Positions 23,115 through 36,500 are shown, counted from the stretch's first letter. The stretch is 64,000 bases of DNA from Calamus simplicifolius (GCA_900491605.1 UESW01004765.1:372001-436000); one strand, 5' to 3'. Translations and numbers: made by a program. The notes: generated from the sequence alone by a model not told the origin.

Positions 23115-23700
23115 GAGAAGAATTGGTAGATCAATTAACCAAAAAATTATCTAGGAGTGGAGTCCTAGAATCATCGAGGGGGATAGGGCTTAAGCCCATT
23201 ATTTGGTTACTAGCCATGGATACCCAATCTTTGTGATTGAAGATCCCATGAAAGATGTTCAATATGATAAAAATAAAACTGATTAAGTGATCGTGTTAGA
23301 GCACATTTAAAAAAAAATAAAATAAATTTTATCCCATCCCTATGATGAGTGCGTGACAAAATAAATTTGTATAAGGTTGAGTCATACTCTTAATGAATCC
23401 AAGATAGGGTATTAGTCATAAATACCCTTGGAGGATTCATCCATATGAGAATTGTTATATTAGGCCGTGATCAAAGGTTTGAGCTAGCCTTAAGAAATTC
23501 TCATGAAAAATCAAGATACTAAGCGCAAGGCCTTTAATGTATGCTGACCGCTTAAACTCAATTGATCCATACTATGTGTATGATTAGTAGAAGTCTAAGT
23601 TAAGGACCTAGTTCAAGGTTTAATCCACTATGGTTTCTTCAAATATATACAATTAACATTAAGTGAGGTTCAAGTCTATAGGACACCTCACCTAGTCAAT
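23115..23700 (+). mobile_element. Truncated Copia 3' end (RNase H tail and downstream region)
   Basis: Translation of about 23117-23205 gives ELVDQLTKKL then SSRGIGLKP. This parallels NLADLLTKGL...TSRGMGLKP at the 3' end of the larger Copia element (29273-29345). The DNA word ATCGAGGGGGATRGGGCTTAAGCCCAT is shared almost exactly, and similarity continues downstream in blocks such as CATCCCTATG and CATACTATGTGTAT. No matching LTR or upstream coding part remains. Confidence 0.65.
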
Positions 23701-23742
23701 GATCCTTTTTCTTTTAAAAACTTGATCTTATGGTATAGTATA

Positions 23743-23856
23743 TTTTAGAGAATAAGATTTGCATACTGGATAAACGTATACACACAAACTTCTATACCAT
23801 TTTAGAGAATAAGATTTGCGTACTAGATACACATGTACACACAAACTTGAAAAGCA
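23743..23856. repeat. 57-bp direct tandem duplication
   Basis: TTTTAGAGAATAAGATTTGC starts at 23743 and again at 23800. Each copy continues through a tract ending CACACAAACTT, with a few substitutions. Confidence 0.8.
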
Positions 23857-23859
23857 CTC

Positions 23860-24674
23860 TAGGGTTGACTGTTCAATGGTGCCTTATTTTGAAAAAACTT
23901 GCTTTTAACTATAACGTGTAGAACGGATTCAAGGAAAAAGCAGCACTACAAGGCAGAGAGTTTCAATAATTTTATCATAATGTAAAAGTATATTTAAAAT
24001 ATGTTGGCATCCATGCACTACAAGGCATGCTACAATGGAAACTCGGCAAGACTCTATGCAGCATCTCTTATTAGGCGGGTGCCAAATATAAGGAGTCATA
24101 TTATATGACAGATTCCACTCTCGGGGTCCATGTATTTAACCAACCTAGTACCCACTCAGTTTAAAACATATACACCATGTCATAGAAAGAACCGAAGGAC
24201 AAGAATGGACAGGAACAACAGATTTTTCATGTGCCATAATGTATGCTTGAGACCTTAAACTACCACACGGTATTCTCCTGCATGTCAGTAGAACTAGATA
24301 TTGTTTTTTTTTATAAGCATATGGTTCTTATGTAAATGACACAGTTGTTTTGTGACAGCATAACAGTTTTATTCCTATGGGTCAGCTGGCCAATTCTACA
24401 CTAATGTCCTTTGGTCTTACCAATGGACTAGTATTTAAGAATGTGCATTGCACACGTAACATGATAACAGACACTGACAATCCTTTCTGATCAATCTGCT
24501 ACTATTTTGTCCATCTCATTTTACACAAGCCTCACAGCTTCATATCCTGTCAATGACAAAGCCATTTAAGGTTTATATGCAACATTAACCAAGGATGCTC
24601 TCTAGGTTTGGCTGAAGAATCAAAATTATGGTTTTGTCAAGTTTGTGAAAACCCTGTGACCAGTTCTTGACCTG
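23860..24674. other. Intergenic stretch, nothing recognised
   Basis: No conserved coding motif or element terminus seen between the Copia remnant and the next Copia element. Confidence 0.5.
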
Positions 24675-24679
24675 ATTCC

Positions 24680-25239
24680 TGTTAACGCCAAAGAGTTATC
24701 AAAAGTTAAAAAAAAAACAAAAAAATAAACGCTCACCTTTTTTTTTTAGAAAAAATAAATGCAAGTCCGTTTTAAAAAAACAAACACATGCATATTAAAA
24801 AAAATGCACGTCAATTGAAAAAAAACCCCTATAAATAAGCCTTCATCATAGCCTTTTAAAGTATGAAAAATTTTCCACTACTCTCTCATATTCCTCCTTT
24901 CAACTTTTTCTTTTATTTGAAGACAGCTGATCGGCGTCCTATTTAGATCGTGCCACCAACGAACGTTGGAGTTTGAGGTTTCTGGATTGTACCTTGAAGG
25001 AGAGCATGTGGTCCCATTTATCTTTGCACGAGAAGAGGACCAAATCTCCTTTAGGGCAGTGGTTATATCCGCCTTCTAGGCCTGACTCTTAAACTTTCTT
25101 TCATTATTTTTGACATTTTTTTACACCAAATATAATCTGCCACATACCATAAATATTATTTTCTAAAATATATATTTAATATATATATACACATATATAT
25201 TCCTAGTTGGAGGAACACATGAACCATTAACCAACAACA
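24680..25239 (+). repeat. Left LTR of Copia element 1
   Basis: TG...CA boundaries, preceded by ATTCC. Shares GCTGATCGGCGTCCTAT, GGACCAAATCT and the AGTTGGAGGAACACATGAACC end with the right LTR. Confidence 0.9.
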
Positions 25240-25453
25240 ATCTAAAGGAGATTTGTGCAAATTAATTATAATTTATTTTCCTTGTATATTTAAATATATA
25301 TATTAATATAATTTTCTTTCACTTATAGCATAATATAATTTTTGATAAATAATTTAATTTAATTTTAAAAAAATGTTTGAATTATTCAAACAAATTCGTA
25401 ACAAAGTCATTTTTTTTTTTCAGATCTTCCTCTCTGAACCTAACTTGGATCTC

Positions 25454-26436
25454 ATGGCAACCCTTAGGGATGACATCGTTAGTCTCAGACCGAAAAAATT
25501 TGATGGATCCCCTTTTAGGAGGTGACAAAGCCAAATCAAGTTTTGGCTAACTACCTTAGGTCTTTGGTCAGTGATTGACAAGTCTACCAGTTCCTCTAGT
25601 TCAATGACAACCACTATCCCTGAAGATGATTACCTATGTAAAGGTAGAATCCTTAGTGCCATATCCGAATCGCTCTATGACATTTACCTGTCGGCTAAGA
25701 ATTCGAAGGAATTATGGGATACCCTTGAGTCTGAATATGGACTCGATGATGCTGGAGTAGAACGATTTAACACTGCATCAATCCTTAGATTCAATATGGT
25801 AGATGACACATCTATCAATGACCAAATTCACAAATCCAAGAATACCTTAGGAAACTTCAGGCCAATGAAGGCAAATTCTTCGAAGGTTTTAAAGTTTTCA
25901 GCCTCCTAGATAAAATGCCTCCTTCTTGGAATAGCTTTGTCAAAAGTTAGCTTCAAAAACAAGAAGAGCTAATCTTGGCTCAACTTCTAAACTTAATCAG
26001 GATAGAAGATCAACATAGGTCTAAAACCCATCAAACTAGAATTTCAAGTGTCCAAGCCAACCTAACCGAACAACACCAGACCAACAACAATCCTAAACAA
26101 AGGTCAAAGCTTAAATTTCAAACGAACCTTCAAAAACAATTAAACCAACCCTACCATCCTAAACAAAACAAGTTCAAACCCAAAGGTGAAACCTTTAAAA
26201 CCCACAATACTAGACCTAGCCAGCCTTTCCAAATTTCAAGTAAAAGATTCTGTTTCGTGTGTGGAAGGACAAATCATCTTGTGAGAGACTGCTTTCATCG
26301 AAAGAGGGAGCCCTTTCGCAAACCTTCTGCTTCCTTCGAACCTCAAGCTCACGTAGTTGAAGATCAAGATGATTTCATCCTTAGGTTAGTGAACTTGAAC
26401 CCTAAAATAAATCTTACTTCTTTCAACCTTGATTAG
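25454..26436 (+). pseudogene. Copia element 1 gag, broken
   Basis: Gag begins at ATG 25454 (MATLRDDIV) and runs through LRPKKFDGSPF, then is interrupted near 25523 and again near 25906. A CCHC zinc knuckle (CFVCGRTNHLVRDC) lies at 26251-26292, followed by the end of the frame. It would normally coat the RNA in virus-like particles; here it is split into at least three frames. Confidence 0.8.
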
Positions 26437-27605
26437 TGGTTGGATTCAGAGCTAATGTTCATATTTATTTTGATCGCTCCTGGTTCACTACTTTTCAGGA
26501 CTCAAGTGGAGGAAGTGTGACCCTAGGGAACAACACAGCCACAAGGGTCGAGGGACAAGGTCGAGTAAACCTGAAAATGTTATCAGGAAAAGTTCTCAAC
26601 TTGATGGATGTGCTTTATGTTCCTGATCTTAGGAAAAACCTTATCAGTGGGTCTCAGCTGGTTCAGAGAGGATACAAAATTGTTTTTGATTGTAATAAAG
26701 TTATAATAACTAAGAATAATGCCTTCATAGAAAAAGGATATGTAAGTGAAGGCTTATTCAAACTGAATGTAATAAGTTCTTTTATTAATAAAGCTGAAAA
26801 TCAAACTTATTTTATGAATAAGTCTAATCAAAATCTGTGGCATGCCAGGTTGGGTCATATGCACCTAAGAAAGGTCGAATACATGATGAAATTAAAACTA
26901 ATTCCTAAATCGAATATAGAAGCATCTAAATGTGAAATATGTGCTGAATCTAAACAATCAGGAAAGCCATTCAAATTAGTTAAAAGAAATTCGTCAATCT
27001 TGGAGTTAATACATAGTGATGTTTGTGACTCCACCAAGACTGCAACTTATGGTGGCCATAGATACTTAGTGTGACCTTAATAGATAATTTTTCTAGATAT
27101 TGTTACTGTTATCTAATTAAATCTAAAAATAAAACCTTCAATAAATTTAAAATTTATAAGAGTGAGGTAGAAAATCAATAAGAAATAAAATTAAAATTCT
27201 TAGATATGATAGAGGAGGGGAGTATACTTCGAATGAATTTTTTCAGTTCTATCAAGAATATGGGATAATTCATCAACCGACTGCTCCTTACTCTCCATAG
27301 TCCAATGGTGTAGTTGAGCGTAAGAACCGTACCCTTGTGGATATGGTAAATCTATGCTCATTAGTTCTAGTTTACCCGAGAACTTATGGGGGGAAGCTCT
27401 TCTATCTTCTTGCTTCATCCTAAATAGAATACCTACTAAGGATAGTAGTAAGACTCCCTATGAACTTTGGAAAGGAAGAACACCTAATCTAAACTTTCTC
27501 AAAGTATGGGGGGTGCTATCTAAGGTTAATATTCCTGAATCCAAAAAAAAGAAAATTAGGATCCAAAACCTTAGATGCTGTATTTATAGGCTATGCCCAA
27601 AATAG
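26428..27605 (+). pseudogene. Copia element 1 protease-integrase region, broken
   Basis: The protease active site should read Asp-Ser-Gly. The DNA at about 26440-26460 reads TGGATTCAGAGCTAATG, giving Asp-Ser and then a frame change, as if one G of the Gly codon had been lost. The frame 26436-27074 continues with the rest of the protease, then the integrase zinc-binding part (LWHARLGHMH...CEICAESK) and the first catalytic Asp (LIHSDVCD). After a stop at 27074 the core (YDRGGEY, NGVVERKNRTL) continues in other frames. Confidence 0.85.
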
Positions 27606-27869
27606 TAATGCCTATAGATTTTTAGTAATAAAATCAAAGATTAATGACATATTTGACAACACAATCTTAGAAGCTATAGATGCCTCCTTCTTTGAAGAAA
27701 TTTCATTCAAGACTAAAATCTCTAGACCCCTAGAATCTGAACCATCTTTCTCTAAAGTCATGGAACCAGAACTAGAAACTGAACCAGAATTAAGAAGCAA
27801 AAGAAAAAGATTTGAAAAATATTTTGATGAAAATTTCTTCACATTCTTAATAGAAGGTGATCCTTTCAC

Positions 27870-29345
27870 AATAAGGTAATGATATTATCAGAATCATCAT
27901 ATTGGAAGGAAGCTATAGATAATGAAATTAAATCAATTATAGAAAATAAGATTTTAATTTTAACTGATTTACCTTCTGAAAACAAACTTATAGGAACAAA
28001 ATATATTTTTAAAAGAAAATTAAGACTAGATGGATCAATAGAAAGATATAAAGCTAGGTTAGTAGTAAAAGGATTTAATCAAAAGAAGGATATAGATTAT
28101 TTTGATACTTATGCTCTTGTAGCAAGAATAATAACCCTGAGAACTCTAATAGCCTTAGCCTCAATTCATAAATTAATAATTCATCAAATGGACGTAAAAA
28201 CTGTATTTTTAAATGAAGAATTGGAAGAAGAAATTTACATAAACCAACCTCAAGGATTTGAAGTAAAAGGATAAGATATAAAGTATGTAAATTAATCAAA
28301 TCTCTTTATGGTTTAAAACAAGCTCCTAGACAGTGGCACATTAAATGAATATGACAAATGTGTATATTATAAAAGACATGACACTGACTTTATAATACTA
28401 TGTTTATATGTAGATGATATACTACTCCTAGGAACATCGTTAAAAATAATTCAAAAAACTAAAAGTTACTTATCAAATAATTTTGATATGAAAGACCTAG
28501 GAGAAGCCGATGTAATTCTAGGAATAAAACTTAACAGAGTAGATAATAGAATAACAATAAGTCTAGCACACTCAATAAAGAAAATGCTTCAAAAGTTTGA
28601 ATATTATGATTTAAATCCTATCTCTATCCCCTATGATCATAACTCTTATTTAATTAAAAATTTAGGAGAACCTATTAATCAATTAGGATATTCTCAAAGA
28701 ATAGGATCCCTATTATATATTTCAAATAGAACTCGTGCGGACATAGCTTATGCAGTAGGCAGACTAAGTAGGTATACTAGAAATCCTAGTGAAGAATATT
28801 GGAAAGACCTAGAAAATATTTTAGATATCTTAAGGGAACCATAAATTACTCTCTAGTGTATTCTGGTTATCCTGAAGTGATTGAGGGATATAGTGATGAT
28901 AATTGGGTAACAGATAAATTCGATGTTAAGTTCACCACTGGGTATCTCTTCCTATTAGAAGGAGCTGCAGTATCTTAGGGCTCATGTAAATAAACTATAA
29001 TCACTAGTAGCACTCTAGAATCTGAGCTAATAGCTCTTAACACTACATGCATCGAAGCACAATGGCTGAAAGACTTAATAAATGATATAGATATTCTTTC
29101 ACCAAATATTTTCTAAATTTGTTTAAATTATGATTGTAGAGCTCTAATTGATCTGTTAAATCAACAGACAACTAATAAAAAGATGAATAATCATATCCTG
29201 ATTAAGTATAAATCTATAAGAAATAAAATGAAAGAATCAATATCACTGCAATTTATAAGATCAAAACATAATTTGGCAGATCTTTTAACCAAAGGCCTTT
29301 CGAAAGCTGCGGTATTTGAGACATCGAGGGGGATGGGGCTTAAGC
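27870..29345 (+). pseudogene. Copia element 1 reverse transcriptase-RNase H, broken
   Basis: Reverse transcriptase motifs WKEAIDNE, KARLVVKGFNQ, HQMDVKTVFLN and QPQGFEV lie at 27879-28274. The catalytic YVDD is at 28407-28418 in a shifted frame, and RIGSLLYISNRTRADIAYAV is at 28700-28760. RNase H pieces (STLESELIAL, EAQWLKDL) end near 29345. At least four disruptions mean no active enzyme. Confidence 0.88.
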
Positions 29346-29870
29346 CCATATATTAGTCACCAGAGTAGGTCCCTTCTGTCATAGTAACCCCATGGTTAAG
29401 GTTCAAAGGGAAACAAACTCTGAGGTGATGTATGAAAGCACTGTTTTAAGAGTCTATCTCCATCCTATCCCTATGGTGTGGTGCTTTATTATGACAGTTA
29501 GGTTGGGTATAGCTCTTAATAGATTCAAGACTGTAATTTCAGTGAGGTACGATTCCAATGCACGTACCCTTGGGGATCTATCTTAGTGAGAGTAGTCATG
29601 AGGCCGCGACTATGGGATCAAAGCGAATCTCTAGTAACTCTCATAAAAATCAAGGCAAGCGCATGACCTAGATAGCGCTAACCCACATTATGATAAGCTT
29701 ATCTTCATACTATGTGTATTTTATACTAAATGCAAGTTCAAACCTAGAAGGTACTTGCATTAAGCACAGTAAAATTTTAAAGTTTTTAAAATTACTTACT
29801 AAATTTAATAATATTAAATTTTTATTTATTTGTTTATTATTCTTTTATTTTTATTTTTTTTGTGGGGGAT

Positions 29871-30273
29871 TGTTAACGCCAAAGCATTATCAGAAGTTAA
29901 AAAAAAAGCAAATGCCGATTGAAAAAAAAAATCCTATAAATAGGCCTCCACCCTAGCCTTTCAAAGCATGAAATTTTTTTCACTACTCTCTCATATTGCT
30001 CCTTTCAACTTTTTCTTTTATTTGAAGATAGCTGATCGGCGTCCTATTGAGATCGTGCCACTAACGGACGTTGGAGTTTTAGGCTTTTGGGTTATACCTT
30101 GGAGGAGAGCGTGTGGTCCAATTTGTCTTTGCACGAGAAGGGGACCAAATCTTTTTTAGGATAGTTATATCTGCCTCCCAGGCCTGACTCCTAAACTTTC
30201 TTTTATTGTTTTGAAATATTTTTTTTACACCAAATATAGTCTTCCACACACCACAAATATTATTTCTAAAATA

Positions 30274-30312
<39 letters not shown>

Positions 30313-30349
30313 CTAGTTGGAGGAACACATGAACCATCAACCAACAACA
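29871..30349 (+). repeat. Right LTR of Copia element 1
   Basis: Starts TGTTAACGCC and ends CCAACAACA before ATTCC. Contains an (AT)n run near 30278-30310. Confidence 0.9.
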
Positions 30350-30620
30350 ATTCCTACCTCTAAACTGGTGTTAATTACTGGTCACAGCATCCTTGAACAA
30401 TAGAGGGCCTTCCATGAAACTAAAGAGCTAGTTGATTGGTAGATGGACCTACCTTTGAAAGGTCAATGGCTAGGTAGAAAAAACTTTTTGATTATGTAGC
30501 TTATATTGAATCAAAGGTGAATTTGAGTTTTTCATAATAATCAAAGTTCTAAGTCCTAATGGAGTGGAGGGCACTTTGGTCACCCATATCATTCCTATGA
30601 GAAAATGGGATTCAGGTAAT

Positions 30621-31066
30621 GGTGGGGCAGCAGGACTTTGAAATCAATACACACAAAAAATTAAAAGAAAAAAAAGGAAAGAAAAGAAAAGAAAAAATAA
30701 AAAAAGATGTACAAAAAGAAAAGAAAGAAAGGAAAGAAAAAAAGCCAAAGAAGAGAGAAATTAAGAAGAAAAAGAGAGGAAGGAAAGAAGGAAGAGGGGA
30801 AAAGTCTTTTTCCTTATTGCCTTAAGGATTGAATGATTTGGGTAAAGGTGGGGCAGCAGGACTTTGAAATCAATACACACAAAAATAAAAAAAAAAGGGA
30901 AAGAAAAGAAAAGGAAAAATAAAAAGAAAGAAAGATGTACAAAAAGAAAAGAAAGAAAGGGAAGAAAAAGAGGCCGAAGAAGAGAGAAATTATGAAGAAA
31001 AAGAGAGGAAGGAAAGAAGGAAGAGGGGAAAAGTCTTTTTCCTTATTGCCTTAAGGACTGGATATA
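30621..31066. repeat. 226-bp direct tandem duplication, purine-rich
   Basis: GGTGGGGCAGCAGGACTTTG begins at 30621 and again at 30847. Each copy continues through a long A/G-rich tract and ends TTTTCCTTATTGCCTTAAGGA. The lysine-rich open frame at 30619-30825 is a by-product of the purine tract. Confidence 0.9.
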
Positions 31067-31069
31067 TTG

Positions 31070-33517
31070 GTAACACCAAACGAGTTTATAGCATGCTAAA
31101 ATGTAGCACAATAGCTTAATGTTCATAGCATGATGAATTGTTGTTAGACAAATCTAAGAGAAAGGTCTATGCTAAAGTTGCATCTGTCATTAGACACTTG
31201 CAAATATTAGGAAGCAGTGTCTAGCTTATAACTAAGTGAATAAATGAGTCTTGGAATTAATGGCTGCATGTGTGACGTGTTACTTATCAAACTATAGTTT
31301 GGGATGTTGCTATTGCCTGCTAAAATGGACAATTATTTTTATCAATTCTATCTGATATATACAGGATGCATAACCATTACTTCATTTAGTTACTGTTTCG
31401 CCAGTTTACTGATTTTTTAGGAAAATTGGCATTCAATGCTTATGAAGAAGACTGAATTTGCTGACTGGGCAGGTTCATTTAGTTTACTTTTGTGTTCTAA
31501 ACGAAATTGAATCACTGCTTGAAAGTTCTAATATAAGACTCAAAAGCAAGGGAGGACTTTGTGCTGAAGCTTTTGGACATTGATTTTAATAACTGGCTTT
31601 TTAGGATAATTTTTTGATGAAGTATTTATTCTTCTACCAACCAACATGACAAGCAGCCAAGATTTTGTGCACTTGTTTGCAGTTTCAATTTTTTCTGGCT
31701 CTCTAATTCATTAATGCAGTGAAATTTATTCTGAGCTGATGATGGTCAGTTATGAACTGTTGTAGGACAAGTCAACTGGGCATTGGCGTTTTATTGCATC
31801 ATATCAATTCCTTCGAGGCCTATCCTTTGCAGCATTAAACACATTATCATATCAAATAGTAATGCCTTTACTATTACCCTTTTGCTTCTTACCAACCATC
31901 TTATGCTATCATCTTACACTATGCAATTATCTAATGCTCACATGTCAAGTATGTTGTCTCAATACTAATCAAATTAATTGTTGTAGCAACATTTGATGAT
32001 TTTTGATGATTTACTTTTCTTCCTCCAGCCACTGGGTATGCAGAGTACTACTTTGATGCCCAATCCGGGAAAGCGTGCAGGCAACTGTATTCTTTTGCTC
32101 AATCAAAGCTCCGAATAATAGGCATCTCATTCTCATCACTTCTCTTTCAGACGTGGAGTATTGGAATGTTCCTGAAATGACACTTCTTAAGCAAATATTC
32201 AAACTGTGAAGACCAATTGTCAAATGCATTCTGAACCAGCCAAATAGTGTTTGTTATAAATACAGAAGTGTGATTAAAATGTCTTTTCAAGTCCAAGCAG
32301 AAATTTCTTGCCAATATAATTGGAGCTGCCTCAACAACTTCTGGGTTAATATACCAGTATTCTGCTTGGTCGCCAAGCAGAAGCTTGTGCATGAAAGGGC
32401 ATTTTGTTTAGATCCACCAAAGAAGAGAGGGATCTGACATTCTACCAGGCCATTAATATACAGAGAGAAACTATTTTGGAATAACCTCTGCTTTTTAAAT
32501 ATGAATTTTTGGATATGACATTTTTTGGTGACAGAAGATGATATCTTTGTTCAAGGAATAGGGAGTAAACCAATATGGAGATTTAAGTGGCTTTAAGGTC
32601 GATTGGCTGCTGGGATCCCTTTTAAGTGGCTTTCAGCAGCTATGAAGATTACTGTTGGCGAGCAGCTAACCCAAGCAGGGCCCAACGCATTGTCCAGATC
32701 CTTGTCCACTTGGATCAGTTGATTTGTTGAAATTGCTGTTTCCAGTCCATTTTTATCAGATGTCTAACTTGGAGGGAGACTTCTTTCCCTTGAATTGCAG
32801 TGGAAGCTGTTCAAGCCCATACATCCAACCAGGGTTATAATCACAACGTTATATTGCCTACATCCCTAGATTCCAATATACTCTCTCTTGTTCCAGCTAA
32901 AAAATTATCAAAAAGTTGAAGGATTTTTAAGTGGATTTTGCAGAAGCAAGAAACCTGACGTACCAGCATTAACGTAGCATAGGCCCATCGATATAGTTTT
33001 GAACATGCCAGAACAAACTGTAGAGATATTTCAAGGAAGGAAGCTACCATATTTGATGAGATCTTTCTAAAAGACATCAGCTCTCGGCAAAAATTGCTAT
33101 TCAGCAAACTCCTCTTCTGTCATGTGACAATGTGATTCACGCTAAACAACTTCACAAGAAAAGAAGTGAATCCTTACTCTGCAATTAGCAATGAATCGAC
33201 TATCATAGCCATCAAATCCAGTTATTGGTTAGCCTTCTAAAGGCATACATTACTGCCTAAACTCTCAATGTAAGCAAGAATTTGCTTTACAAAATGTTCA
33301 CCATTCAAAGTGCCAACATGCTACTAACGAGCTTGTAACCACACGGTACCTCCATATGAAGTGTGTACCATTGTTCTTTCCTTATGAACAATCTAGCCAC
33401 CAGAGAAGCATTCAATAGACAAACATGATGTCCATATCAAAACAGCATAGTTATTTCCAAAGCATATGAATTCTCAACTTCCATCAATTTGGCATCATTT
33501 GACTAGTTTTTATAATT
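31070..33517. other. 3' flank of the LCBK2-like gene, no gene recognised
   Basis: Short minus-strand frames at 32147-32392 and 32841-33107 show no family I recognise. Near 32720-32830 there are phrases that could be degraded coding sequence. Confidence 0.4.
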
Positions 33518-36500
33518 CTAAATAAAAAGAAAAAAAGAGAAAAAACCACAGCAGATGATTCTATCAGCTGAAAAAATTGATTGCAGCAGGTAGTATCGAA
33601 CATTTATTGGAAGAAATCCTAAATGTTCCCCATCAGACTGAACATATATGTCACCTCTGCACTTTTCCTCAGCAACTTCAATGGACTTCACACTGCACTC
33701 AAAATGGCATCAGATGTTTATACCATTAGACTGAAATGTTGAAAAACAGTCTAATACAAAGGCACACATGTAACATCAAAGTGGAATAGATAAATCAGAT
33801 GGAAGCACAAGCAAAAGCTTCCTAACAAAAGGTAAGGAAACAGCACCAGTATACATGATGCATCATAGCTAAATTACAGCTTTCTGAATTTTAGGAAATG
33901 CACGTTCTACCAACACTCCCTCACTCTTTTTACAAGAAAAACAACCGTTTGGAAGAAACTACCTGAATATACATGATGCATCGTAACTGCATCCAATTAT
34001 TACTTGAATCTTAGGATATGGGTCCAACTATTGAAAGAAAGGAAAGAAAAAACACTTCTTCCCTTGTCGATGACCCTCCTTAAGAGTTCAACTTATGTAC
34101 ACACCCCTTAAATACAGCTTCATGTTTTTTTGATCATTAGTCCAACATCACCACTTCCATGAAATTCATTATGTGATATTAGAATCAAATTAGTCTCAGT
34201 TTTAAGCATCATTTCCAATTATATCACTGTTACATATCACTGTTATATCATAATTATAATTATCTAGCCTCTTTCTAACTATTTGGGGCTGCCTTCATGG
34301 ATTGTCATTTGCCAAGCATACCCATCTTGAGCTATCTCTGATATTACACTTCTTTCAGCCATGAGACGTAATAATAGGTGCAACAAGCACATATCTTTGT
34401 TCCATCAAACTTCATCTTAGGCTACTGAAAGTTGTAAGGGATCTTAGTTGCAGTGTCCAGGTGAAGGCGGAAGTGGAGCTCACATACCTAGAGGCAAGTG
34501 CCACATCTTCCACATAATAAGTTGACATTAAAAAGCTGAAGTTGCGCTTGGCATTGTTGCCTGCTATCAAGTTGTGTCTTTATTTCTTCCTTTTTGGGTT
34601 TGTCTCCAATATTCTTCAAGGACGAAACATTGGGCAGTCATAGCTGTCTTTCATCTTAAGAATTGAGAAACAAAGAGCATGTTTGGTTAAGTGGTAGCAA
34701 CAGTGGCAAGGAGGATAGCAACAGGATAGAGGTGGAAGCAACAGTGGTCTTAGCTGCAACATCTGAGCTGCTGCAGAAGCTGGTGGTGGTGCTGCTACTG
34801 CTGCTGGTGGTGCAGGCAGCTGCCACCATGGTTTTGATGGTGACAGGATGCTTTGGATCTTATCAATGTTACTTGTATTCTAAATCCCCTATATCAATCC
34901 GGGTCAAATACATAATCTAAGAGTCAAATGTCTCAGAATTTTGGATACCGATCAAGCCCTTGGACTATCACTTTTAGTCATTGATAGGATGACCTTTCAA
35001 TGAATAATATCAAGCCACTACGACAATTGCATAGGAAGCAAGATTTTACTGTTTTTAAAGCTAAAGATGGATGCAATAAAAATAACTTTGCAAAATACCA
35101 TACTATAACACATTAAAAAACAATACCTCTAATTGTTTTCCATTATAAAATACTTTAAATAAATGAATTTATAATTTCTTTAAAATATTACACTTCCTAT
35201 ATCTCCTTTTTTTCCTTTTTACCAATTTAGATACTTGGATACATGTCAGTATCTTGATCTTTACATAATTTTTTTTTTTCCTTTTTGGTGTCATTAGTTG
35301 AGGCAGTAGCTGATCGCTATCGCCAGAGTAACTGCAGAGAGCTAGCATAATGCTGGCAATGGTGGTGATAGCAGAGTGATGGTAACGATAGAAGCATGCG
35401 TCGGTGCTGGATATCACTGCATGCTGGTAACTGTCATAGTGGCAATGTTCGATAAGTGGTGATGGTGGCAACATCATTGATTGATTGTGGCAATACTGGA
35501 GACAAGAAACTGGTGGCATAGAGGTGGCAACAACTTGATGTTTTCTATTCTACTTTCAAAATTTTAGAAGTTAATTTTCATTCCAAAAATCTAGAAAACT
35601 ACAGACTATAATTATAAATACCAAATATGGTTTCTGCCTCAGGTTTATTTTTCAATACTAAAAACAGAAAAAAATACCAAACAAGGCTTATGCAACTAGT
35701 AAGTCAATATTACTTAATCGAAATAAAATGGAAGAAACCAGCATTTGTCATTATTTAGAAGAAATAAAATAGATTAATAACATTCTTTAGAAGATTATTT
35801 TAGAAATTATTTAGAAGAAACTGATATTTGTCAAAGTTGATAAATCACTGGAAATGAAGAATATCCTTTTAAATCAAGACTTTCCAGGAGGTACCACAAA
35901 AAAAAGATAAAATCTAATTAGAATAATTATGTTCCCATGCAGAGGTTGTCATAGGTGCATTTTCATATAGAAAGAATTCTTTCTATGATACTCTTATGAA
36001 CACTGCAATCAAAACATGCCAATGATGTCAAGATGTGGTTAACAGCAAGCTGAAGTTCGGAGGCTACAGAGATGTGGATATGATTGTCCAACATAGCAGC
36101 AAAGAAAGTCTCAGAATAAATATTATCAAGTATAAAAAGGAACTTGATTGCAAATCAGGCAACAGAAATCCAAAACAACAAAGTTCAAGTGAAAAACCTA
36201 CCTTCTTGAAGAAACATTTCTCTCTGATAGATGTGTTCCGCTGTACAATTTATGCAGTTTAAGAACAAAATCATACCATTTGAAGTCTTGAAGAATTGCC
36301 ACCTAAAACATGCAATACAAATCCAGGTAAACTATTATATGAATGTCTTATAATCAAGTCCAAGATGAACAAGCCATCATGGCAAATTTGAAGCACCTCT
36401 AAATTCCCACTGGAGGGATCAGCTGTCGGTGTTATCTTCATGCCGCCACCAAAGAATTTGGCATTTCCTATGCACAGAGCTGTAACTTTATGAAGTACTT

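Larger units (their letters stand above)
24680..30349 (+). mobile_element. Copia LTR retrotransposon, decayed (element 1)
   Basis: LTRs at 24680-25239 and 29871-30349 begin TGTTAACGCC and end CCAACAACA. The exact 5-bp duplication ATTCC flanks the element (24675-24679 and 30350-30354). Internal order is gag, protease, integrase, reverse transcriptase, RNase H, which defines Copia. The purine tract TGTGGGGGAT precedes the right LTR. Every coding part carries stops or frame changes. The left LTR has roughly 80 bp more than the right, mostly in A-rich sequence near its start. I cannot see the usual initiator-tRNA-Met primer site after the left LTR. Confidence 0.92.

Noticed and set aside
30619..30825. 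68-aa lysine/glutamate-rich frame
   Set aside because: Results from an A/G-only tract within a 226-bp duplication; no conserved motif.
32841..33107. Minus-strand 88-aa frame (LQFVLACSKLYRWAYA)
   Set aside because: A faint resemblance to Ariadne-type proteins was considered, but no cysteine pattern or neighbouring exon supports it.
34663..34920. 85-aa frame with Leu/Val-rich segment resembling a membrane helix
   Set aside because: It arises from a CTG/GTG-rich patch in a likely transposon remnant; no splice partners or homologue recognised.
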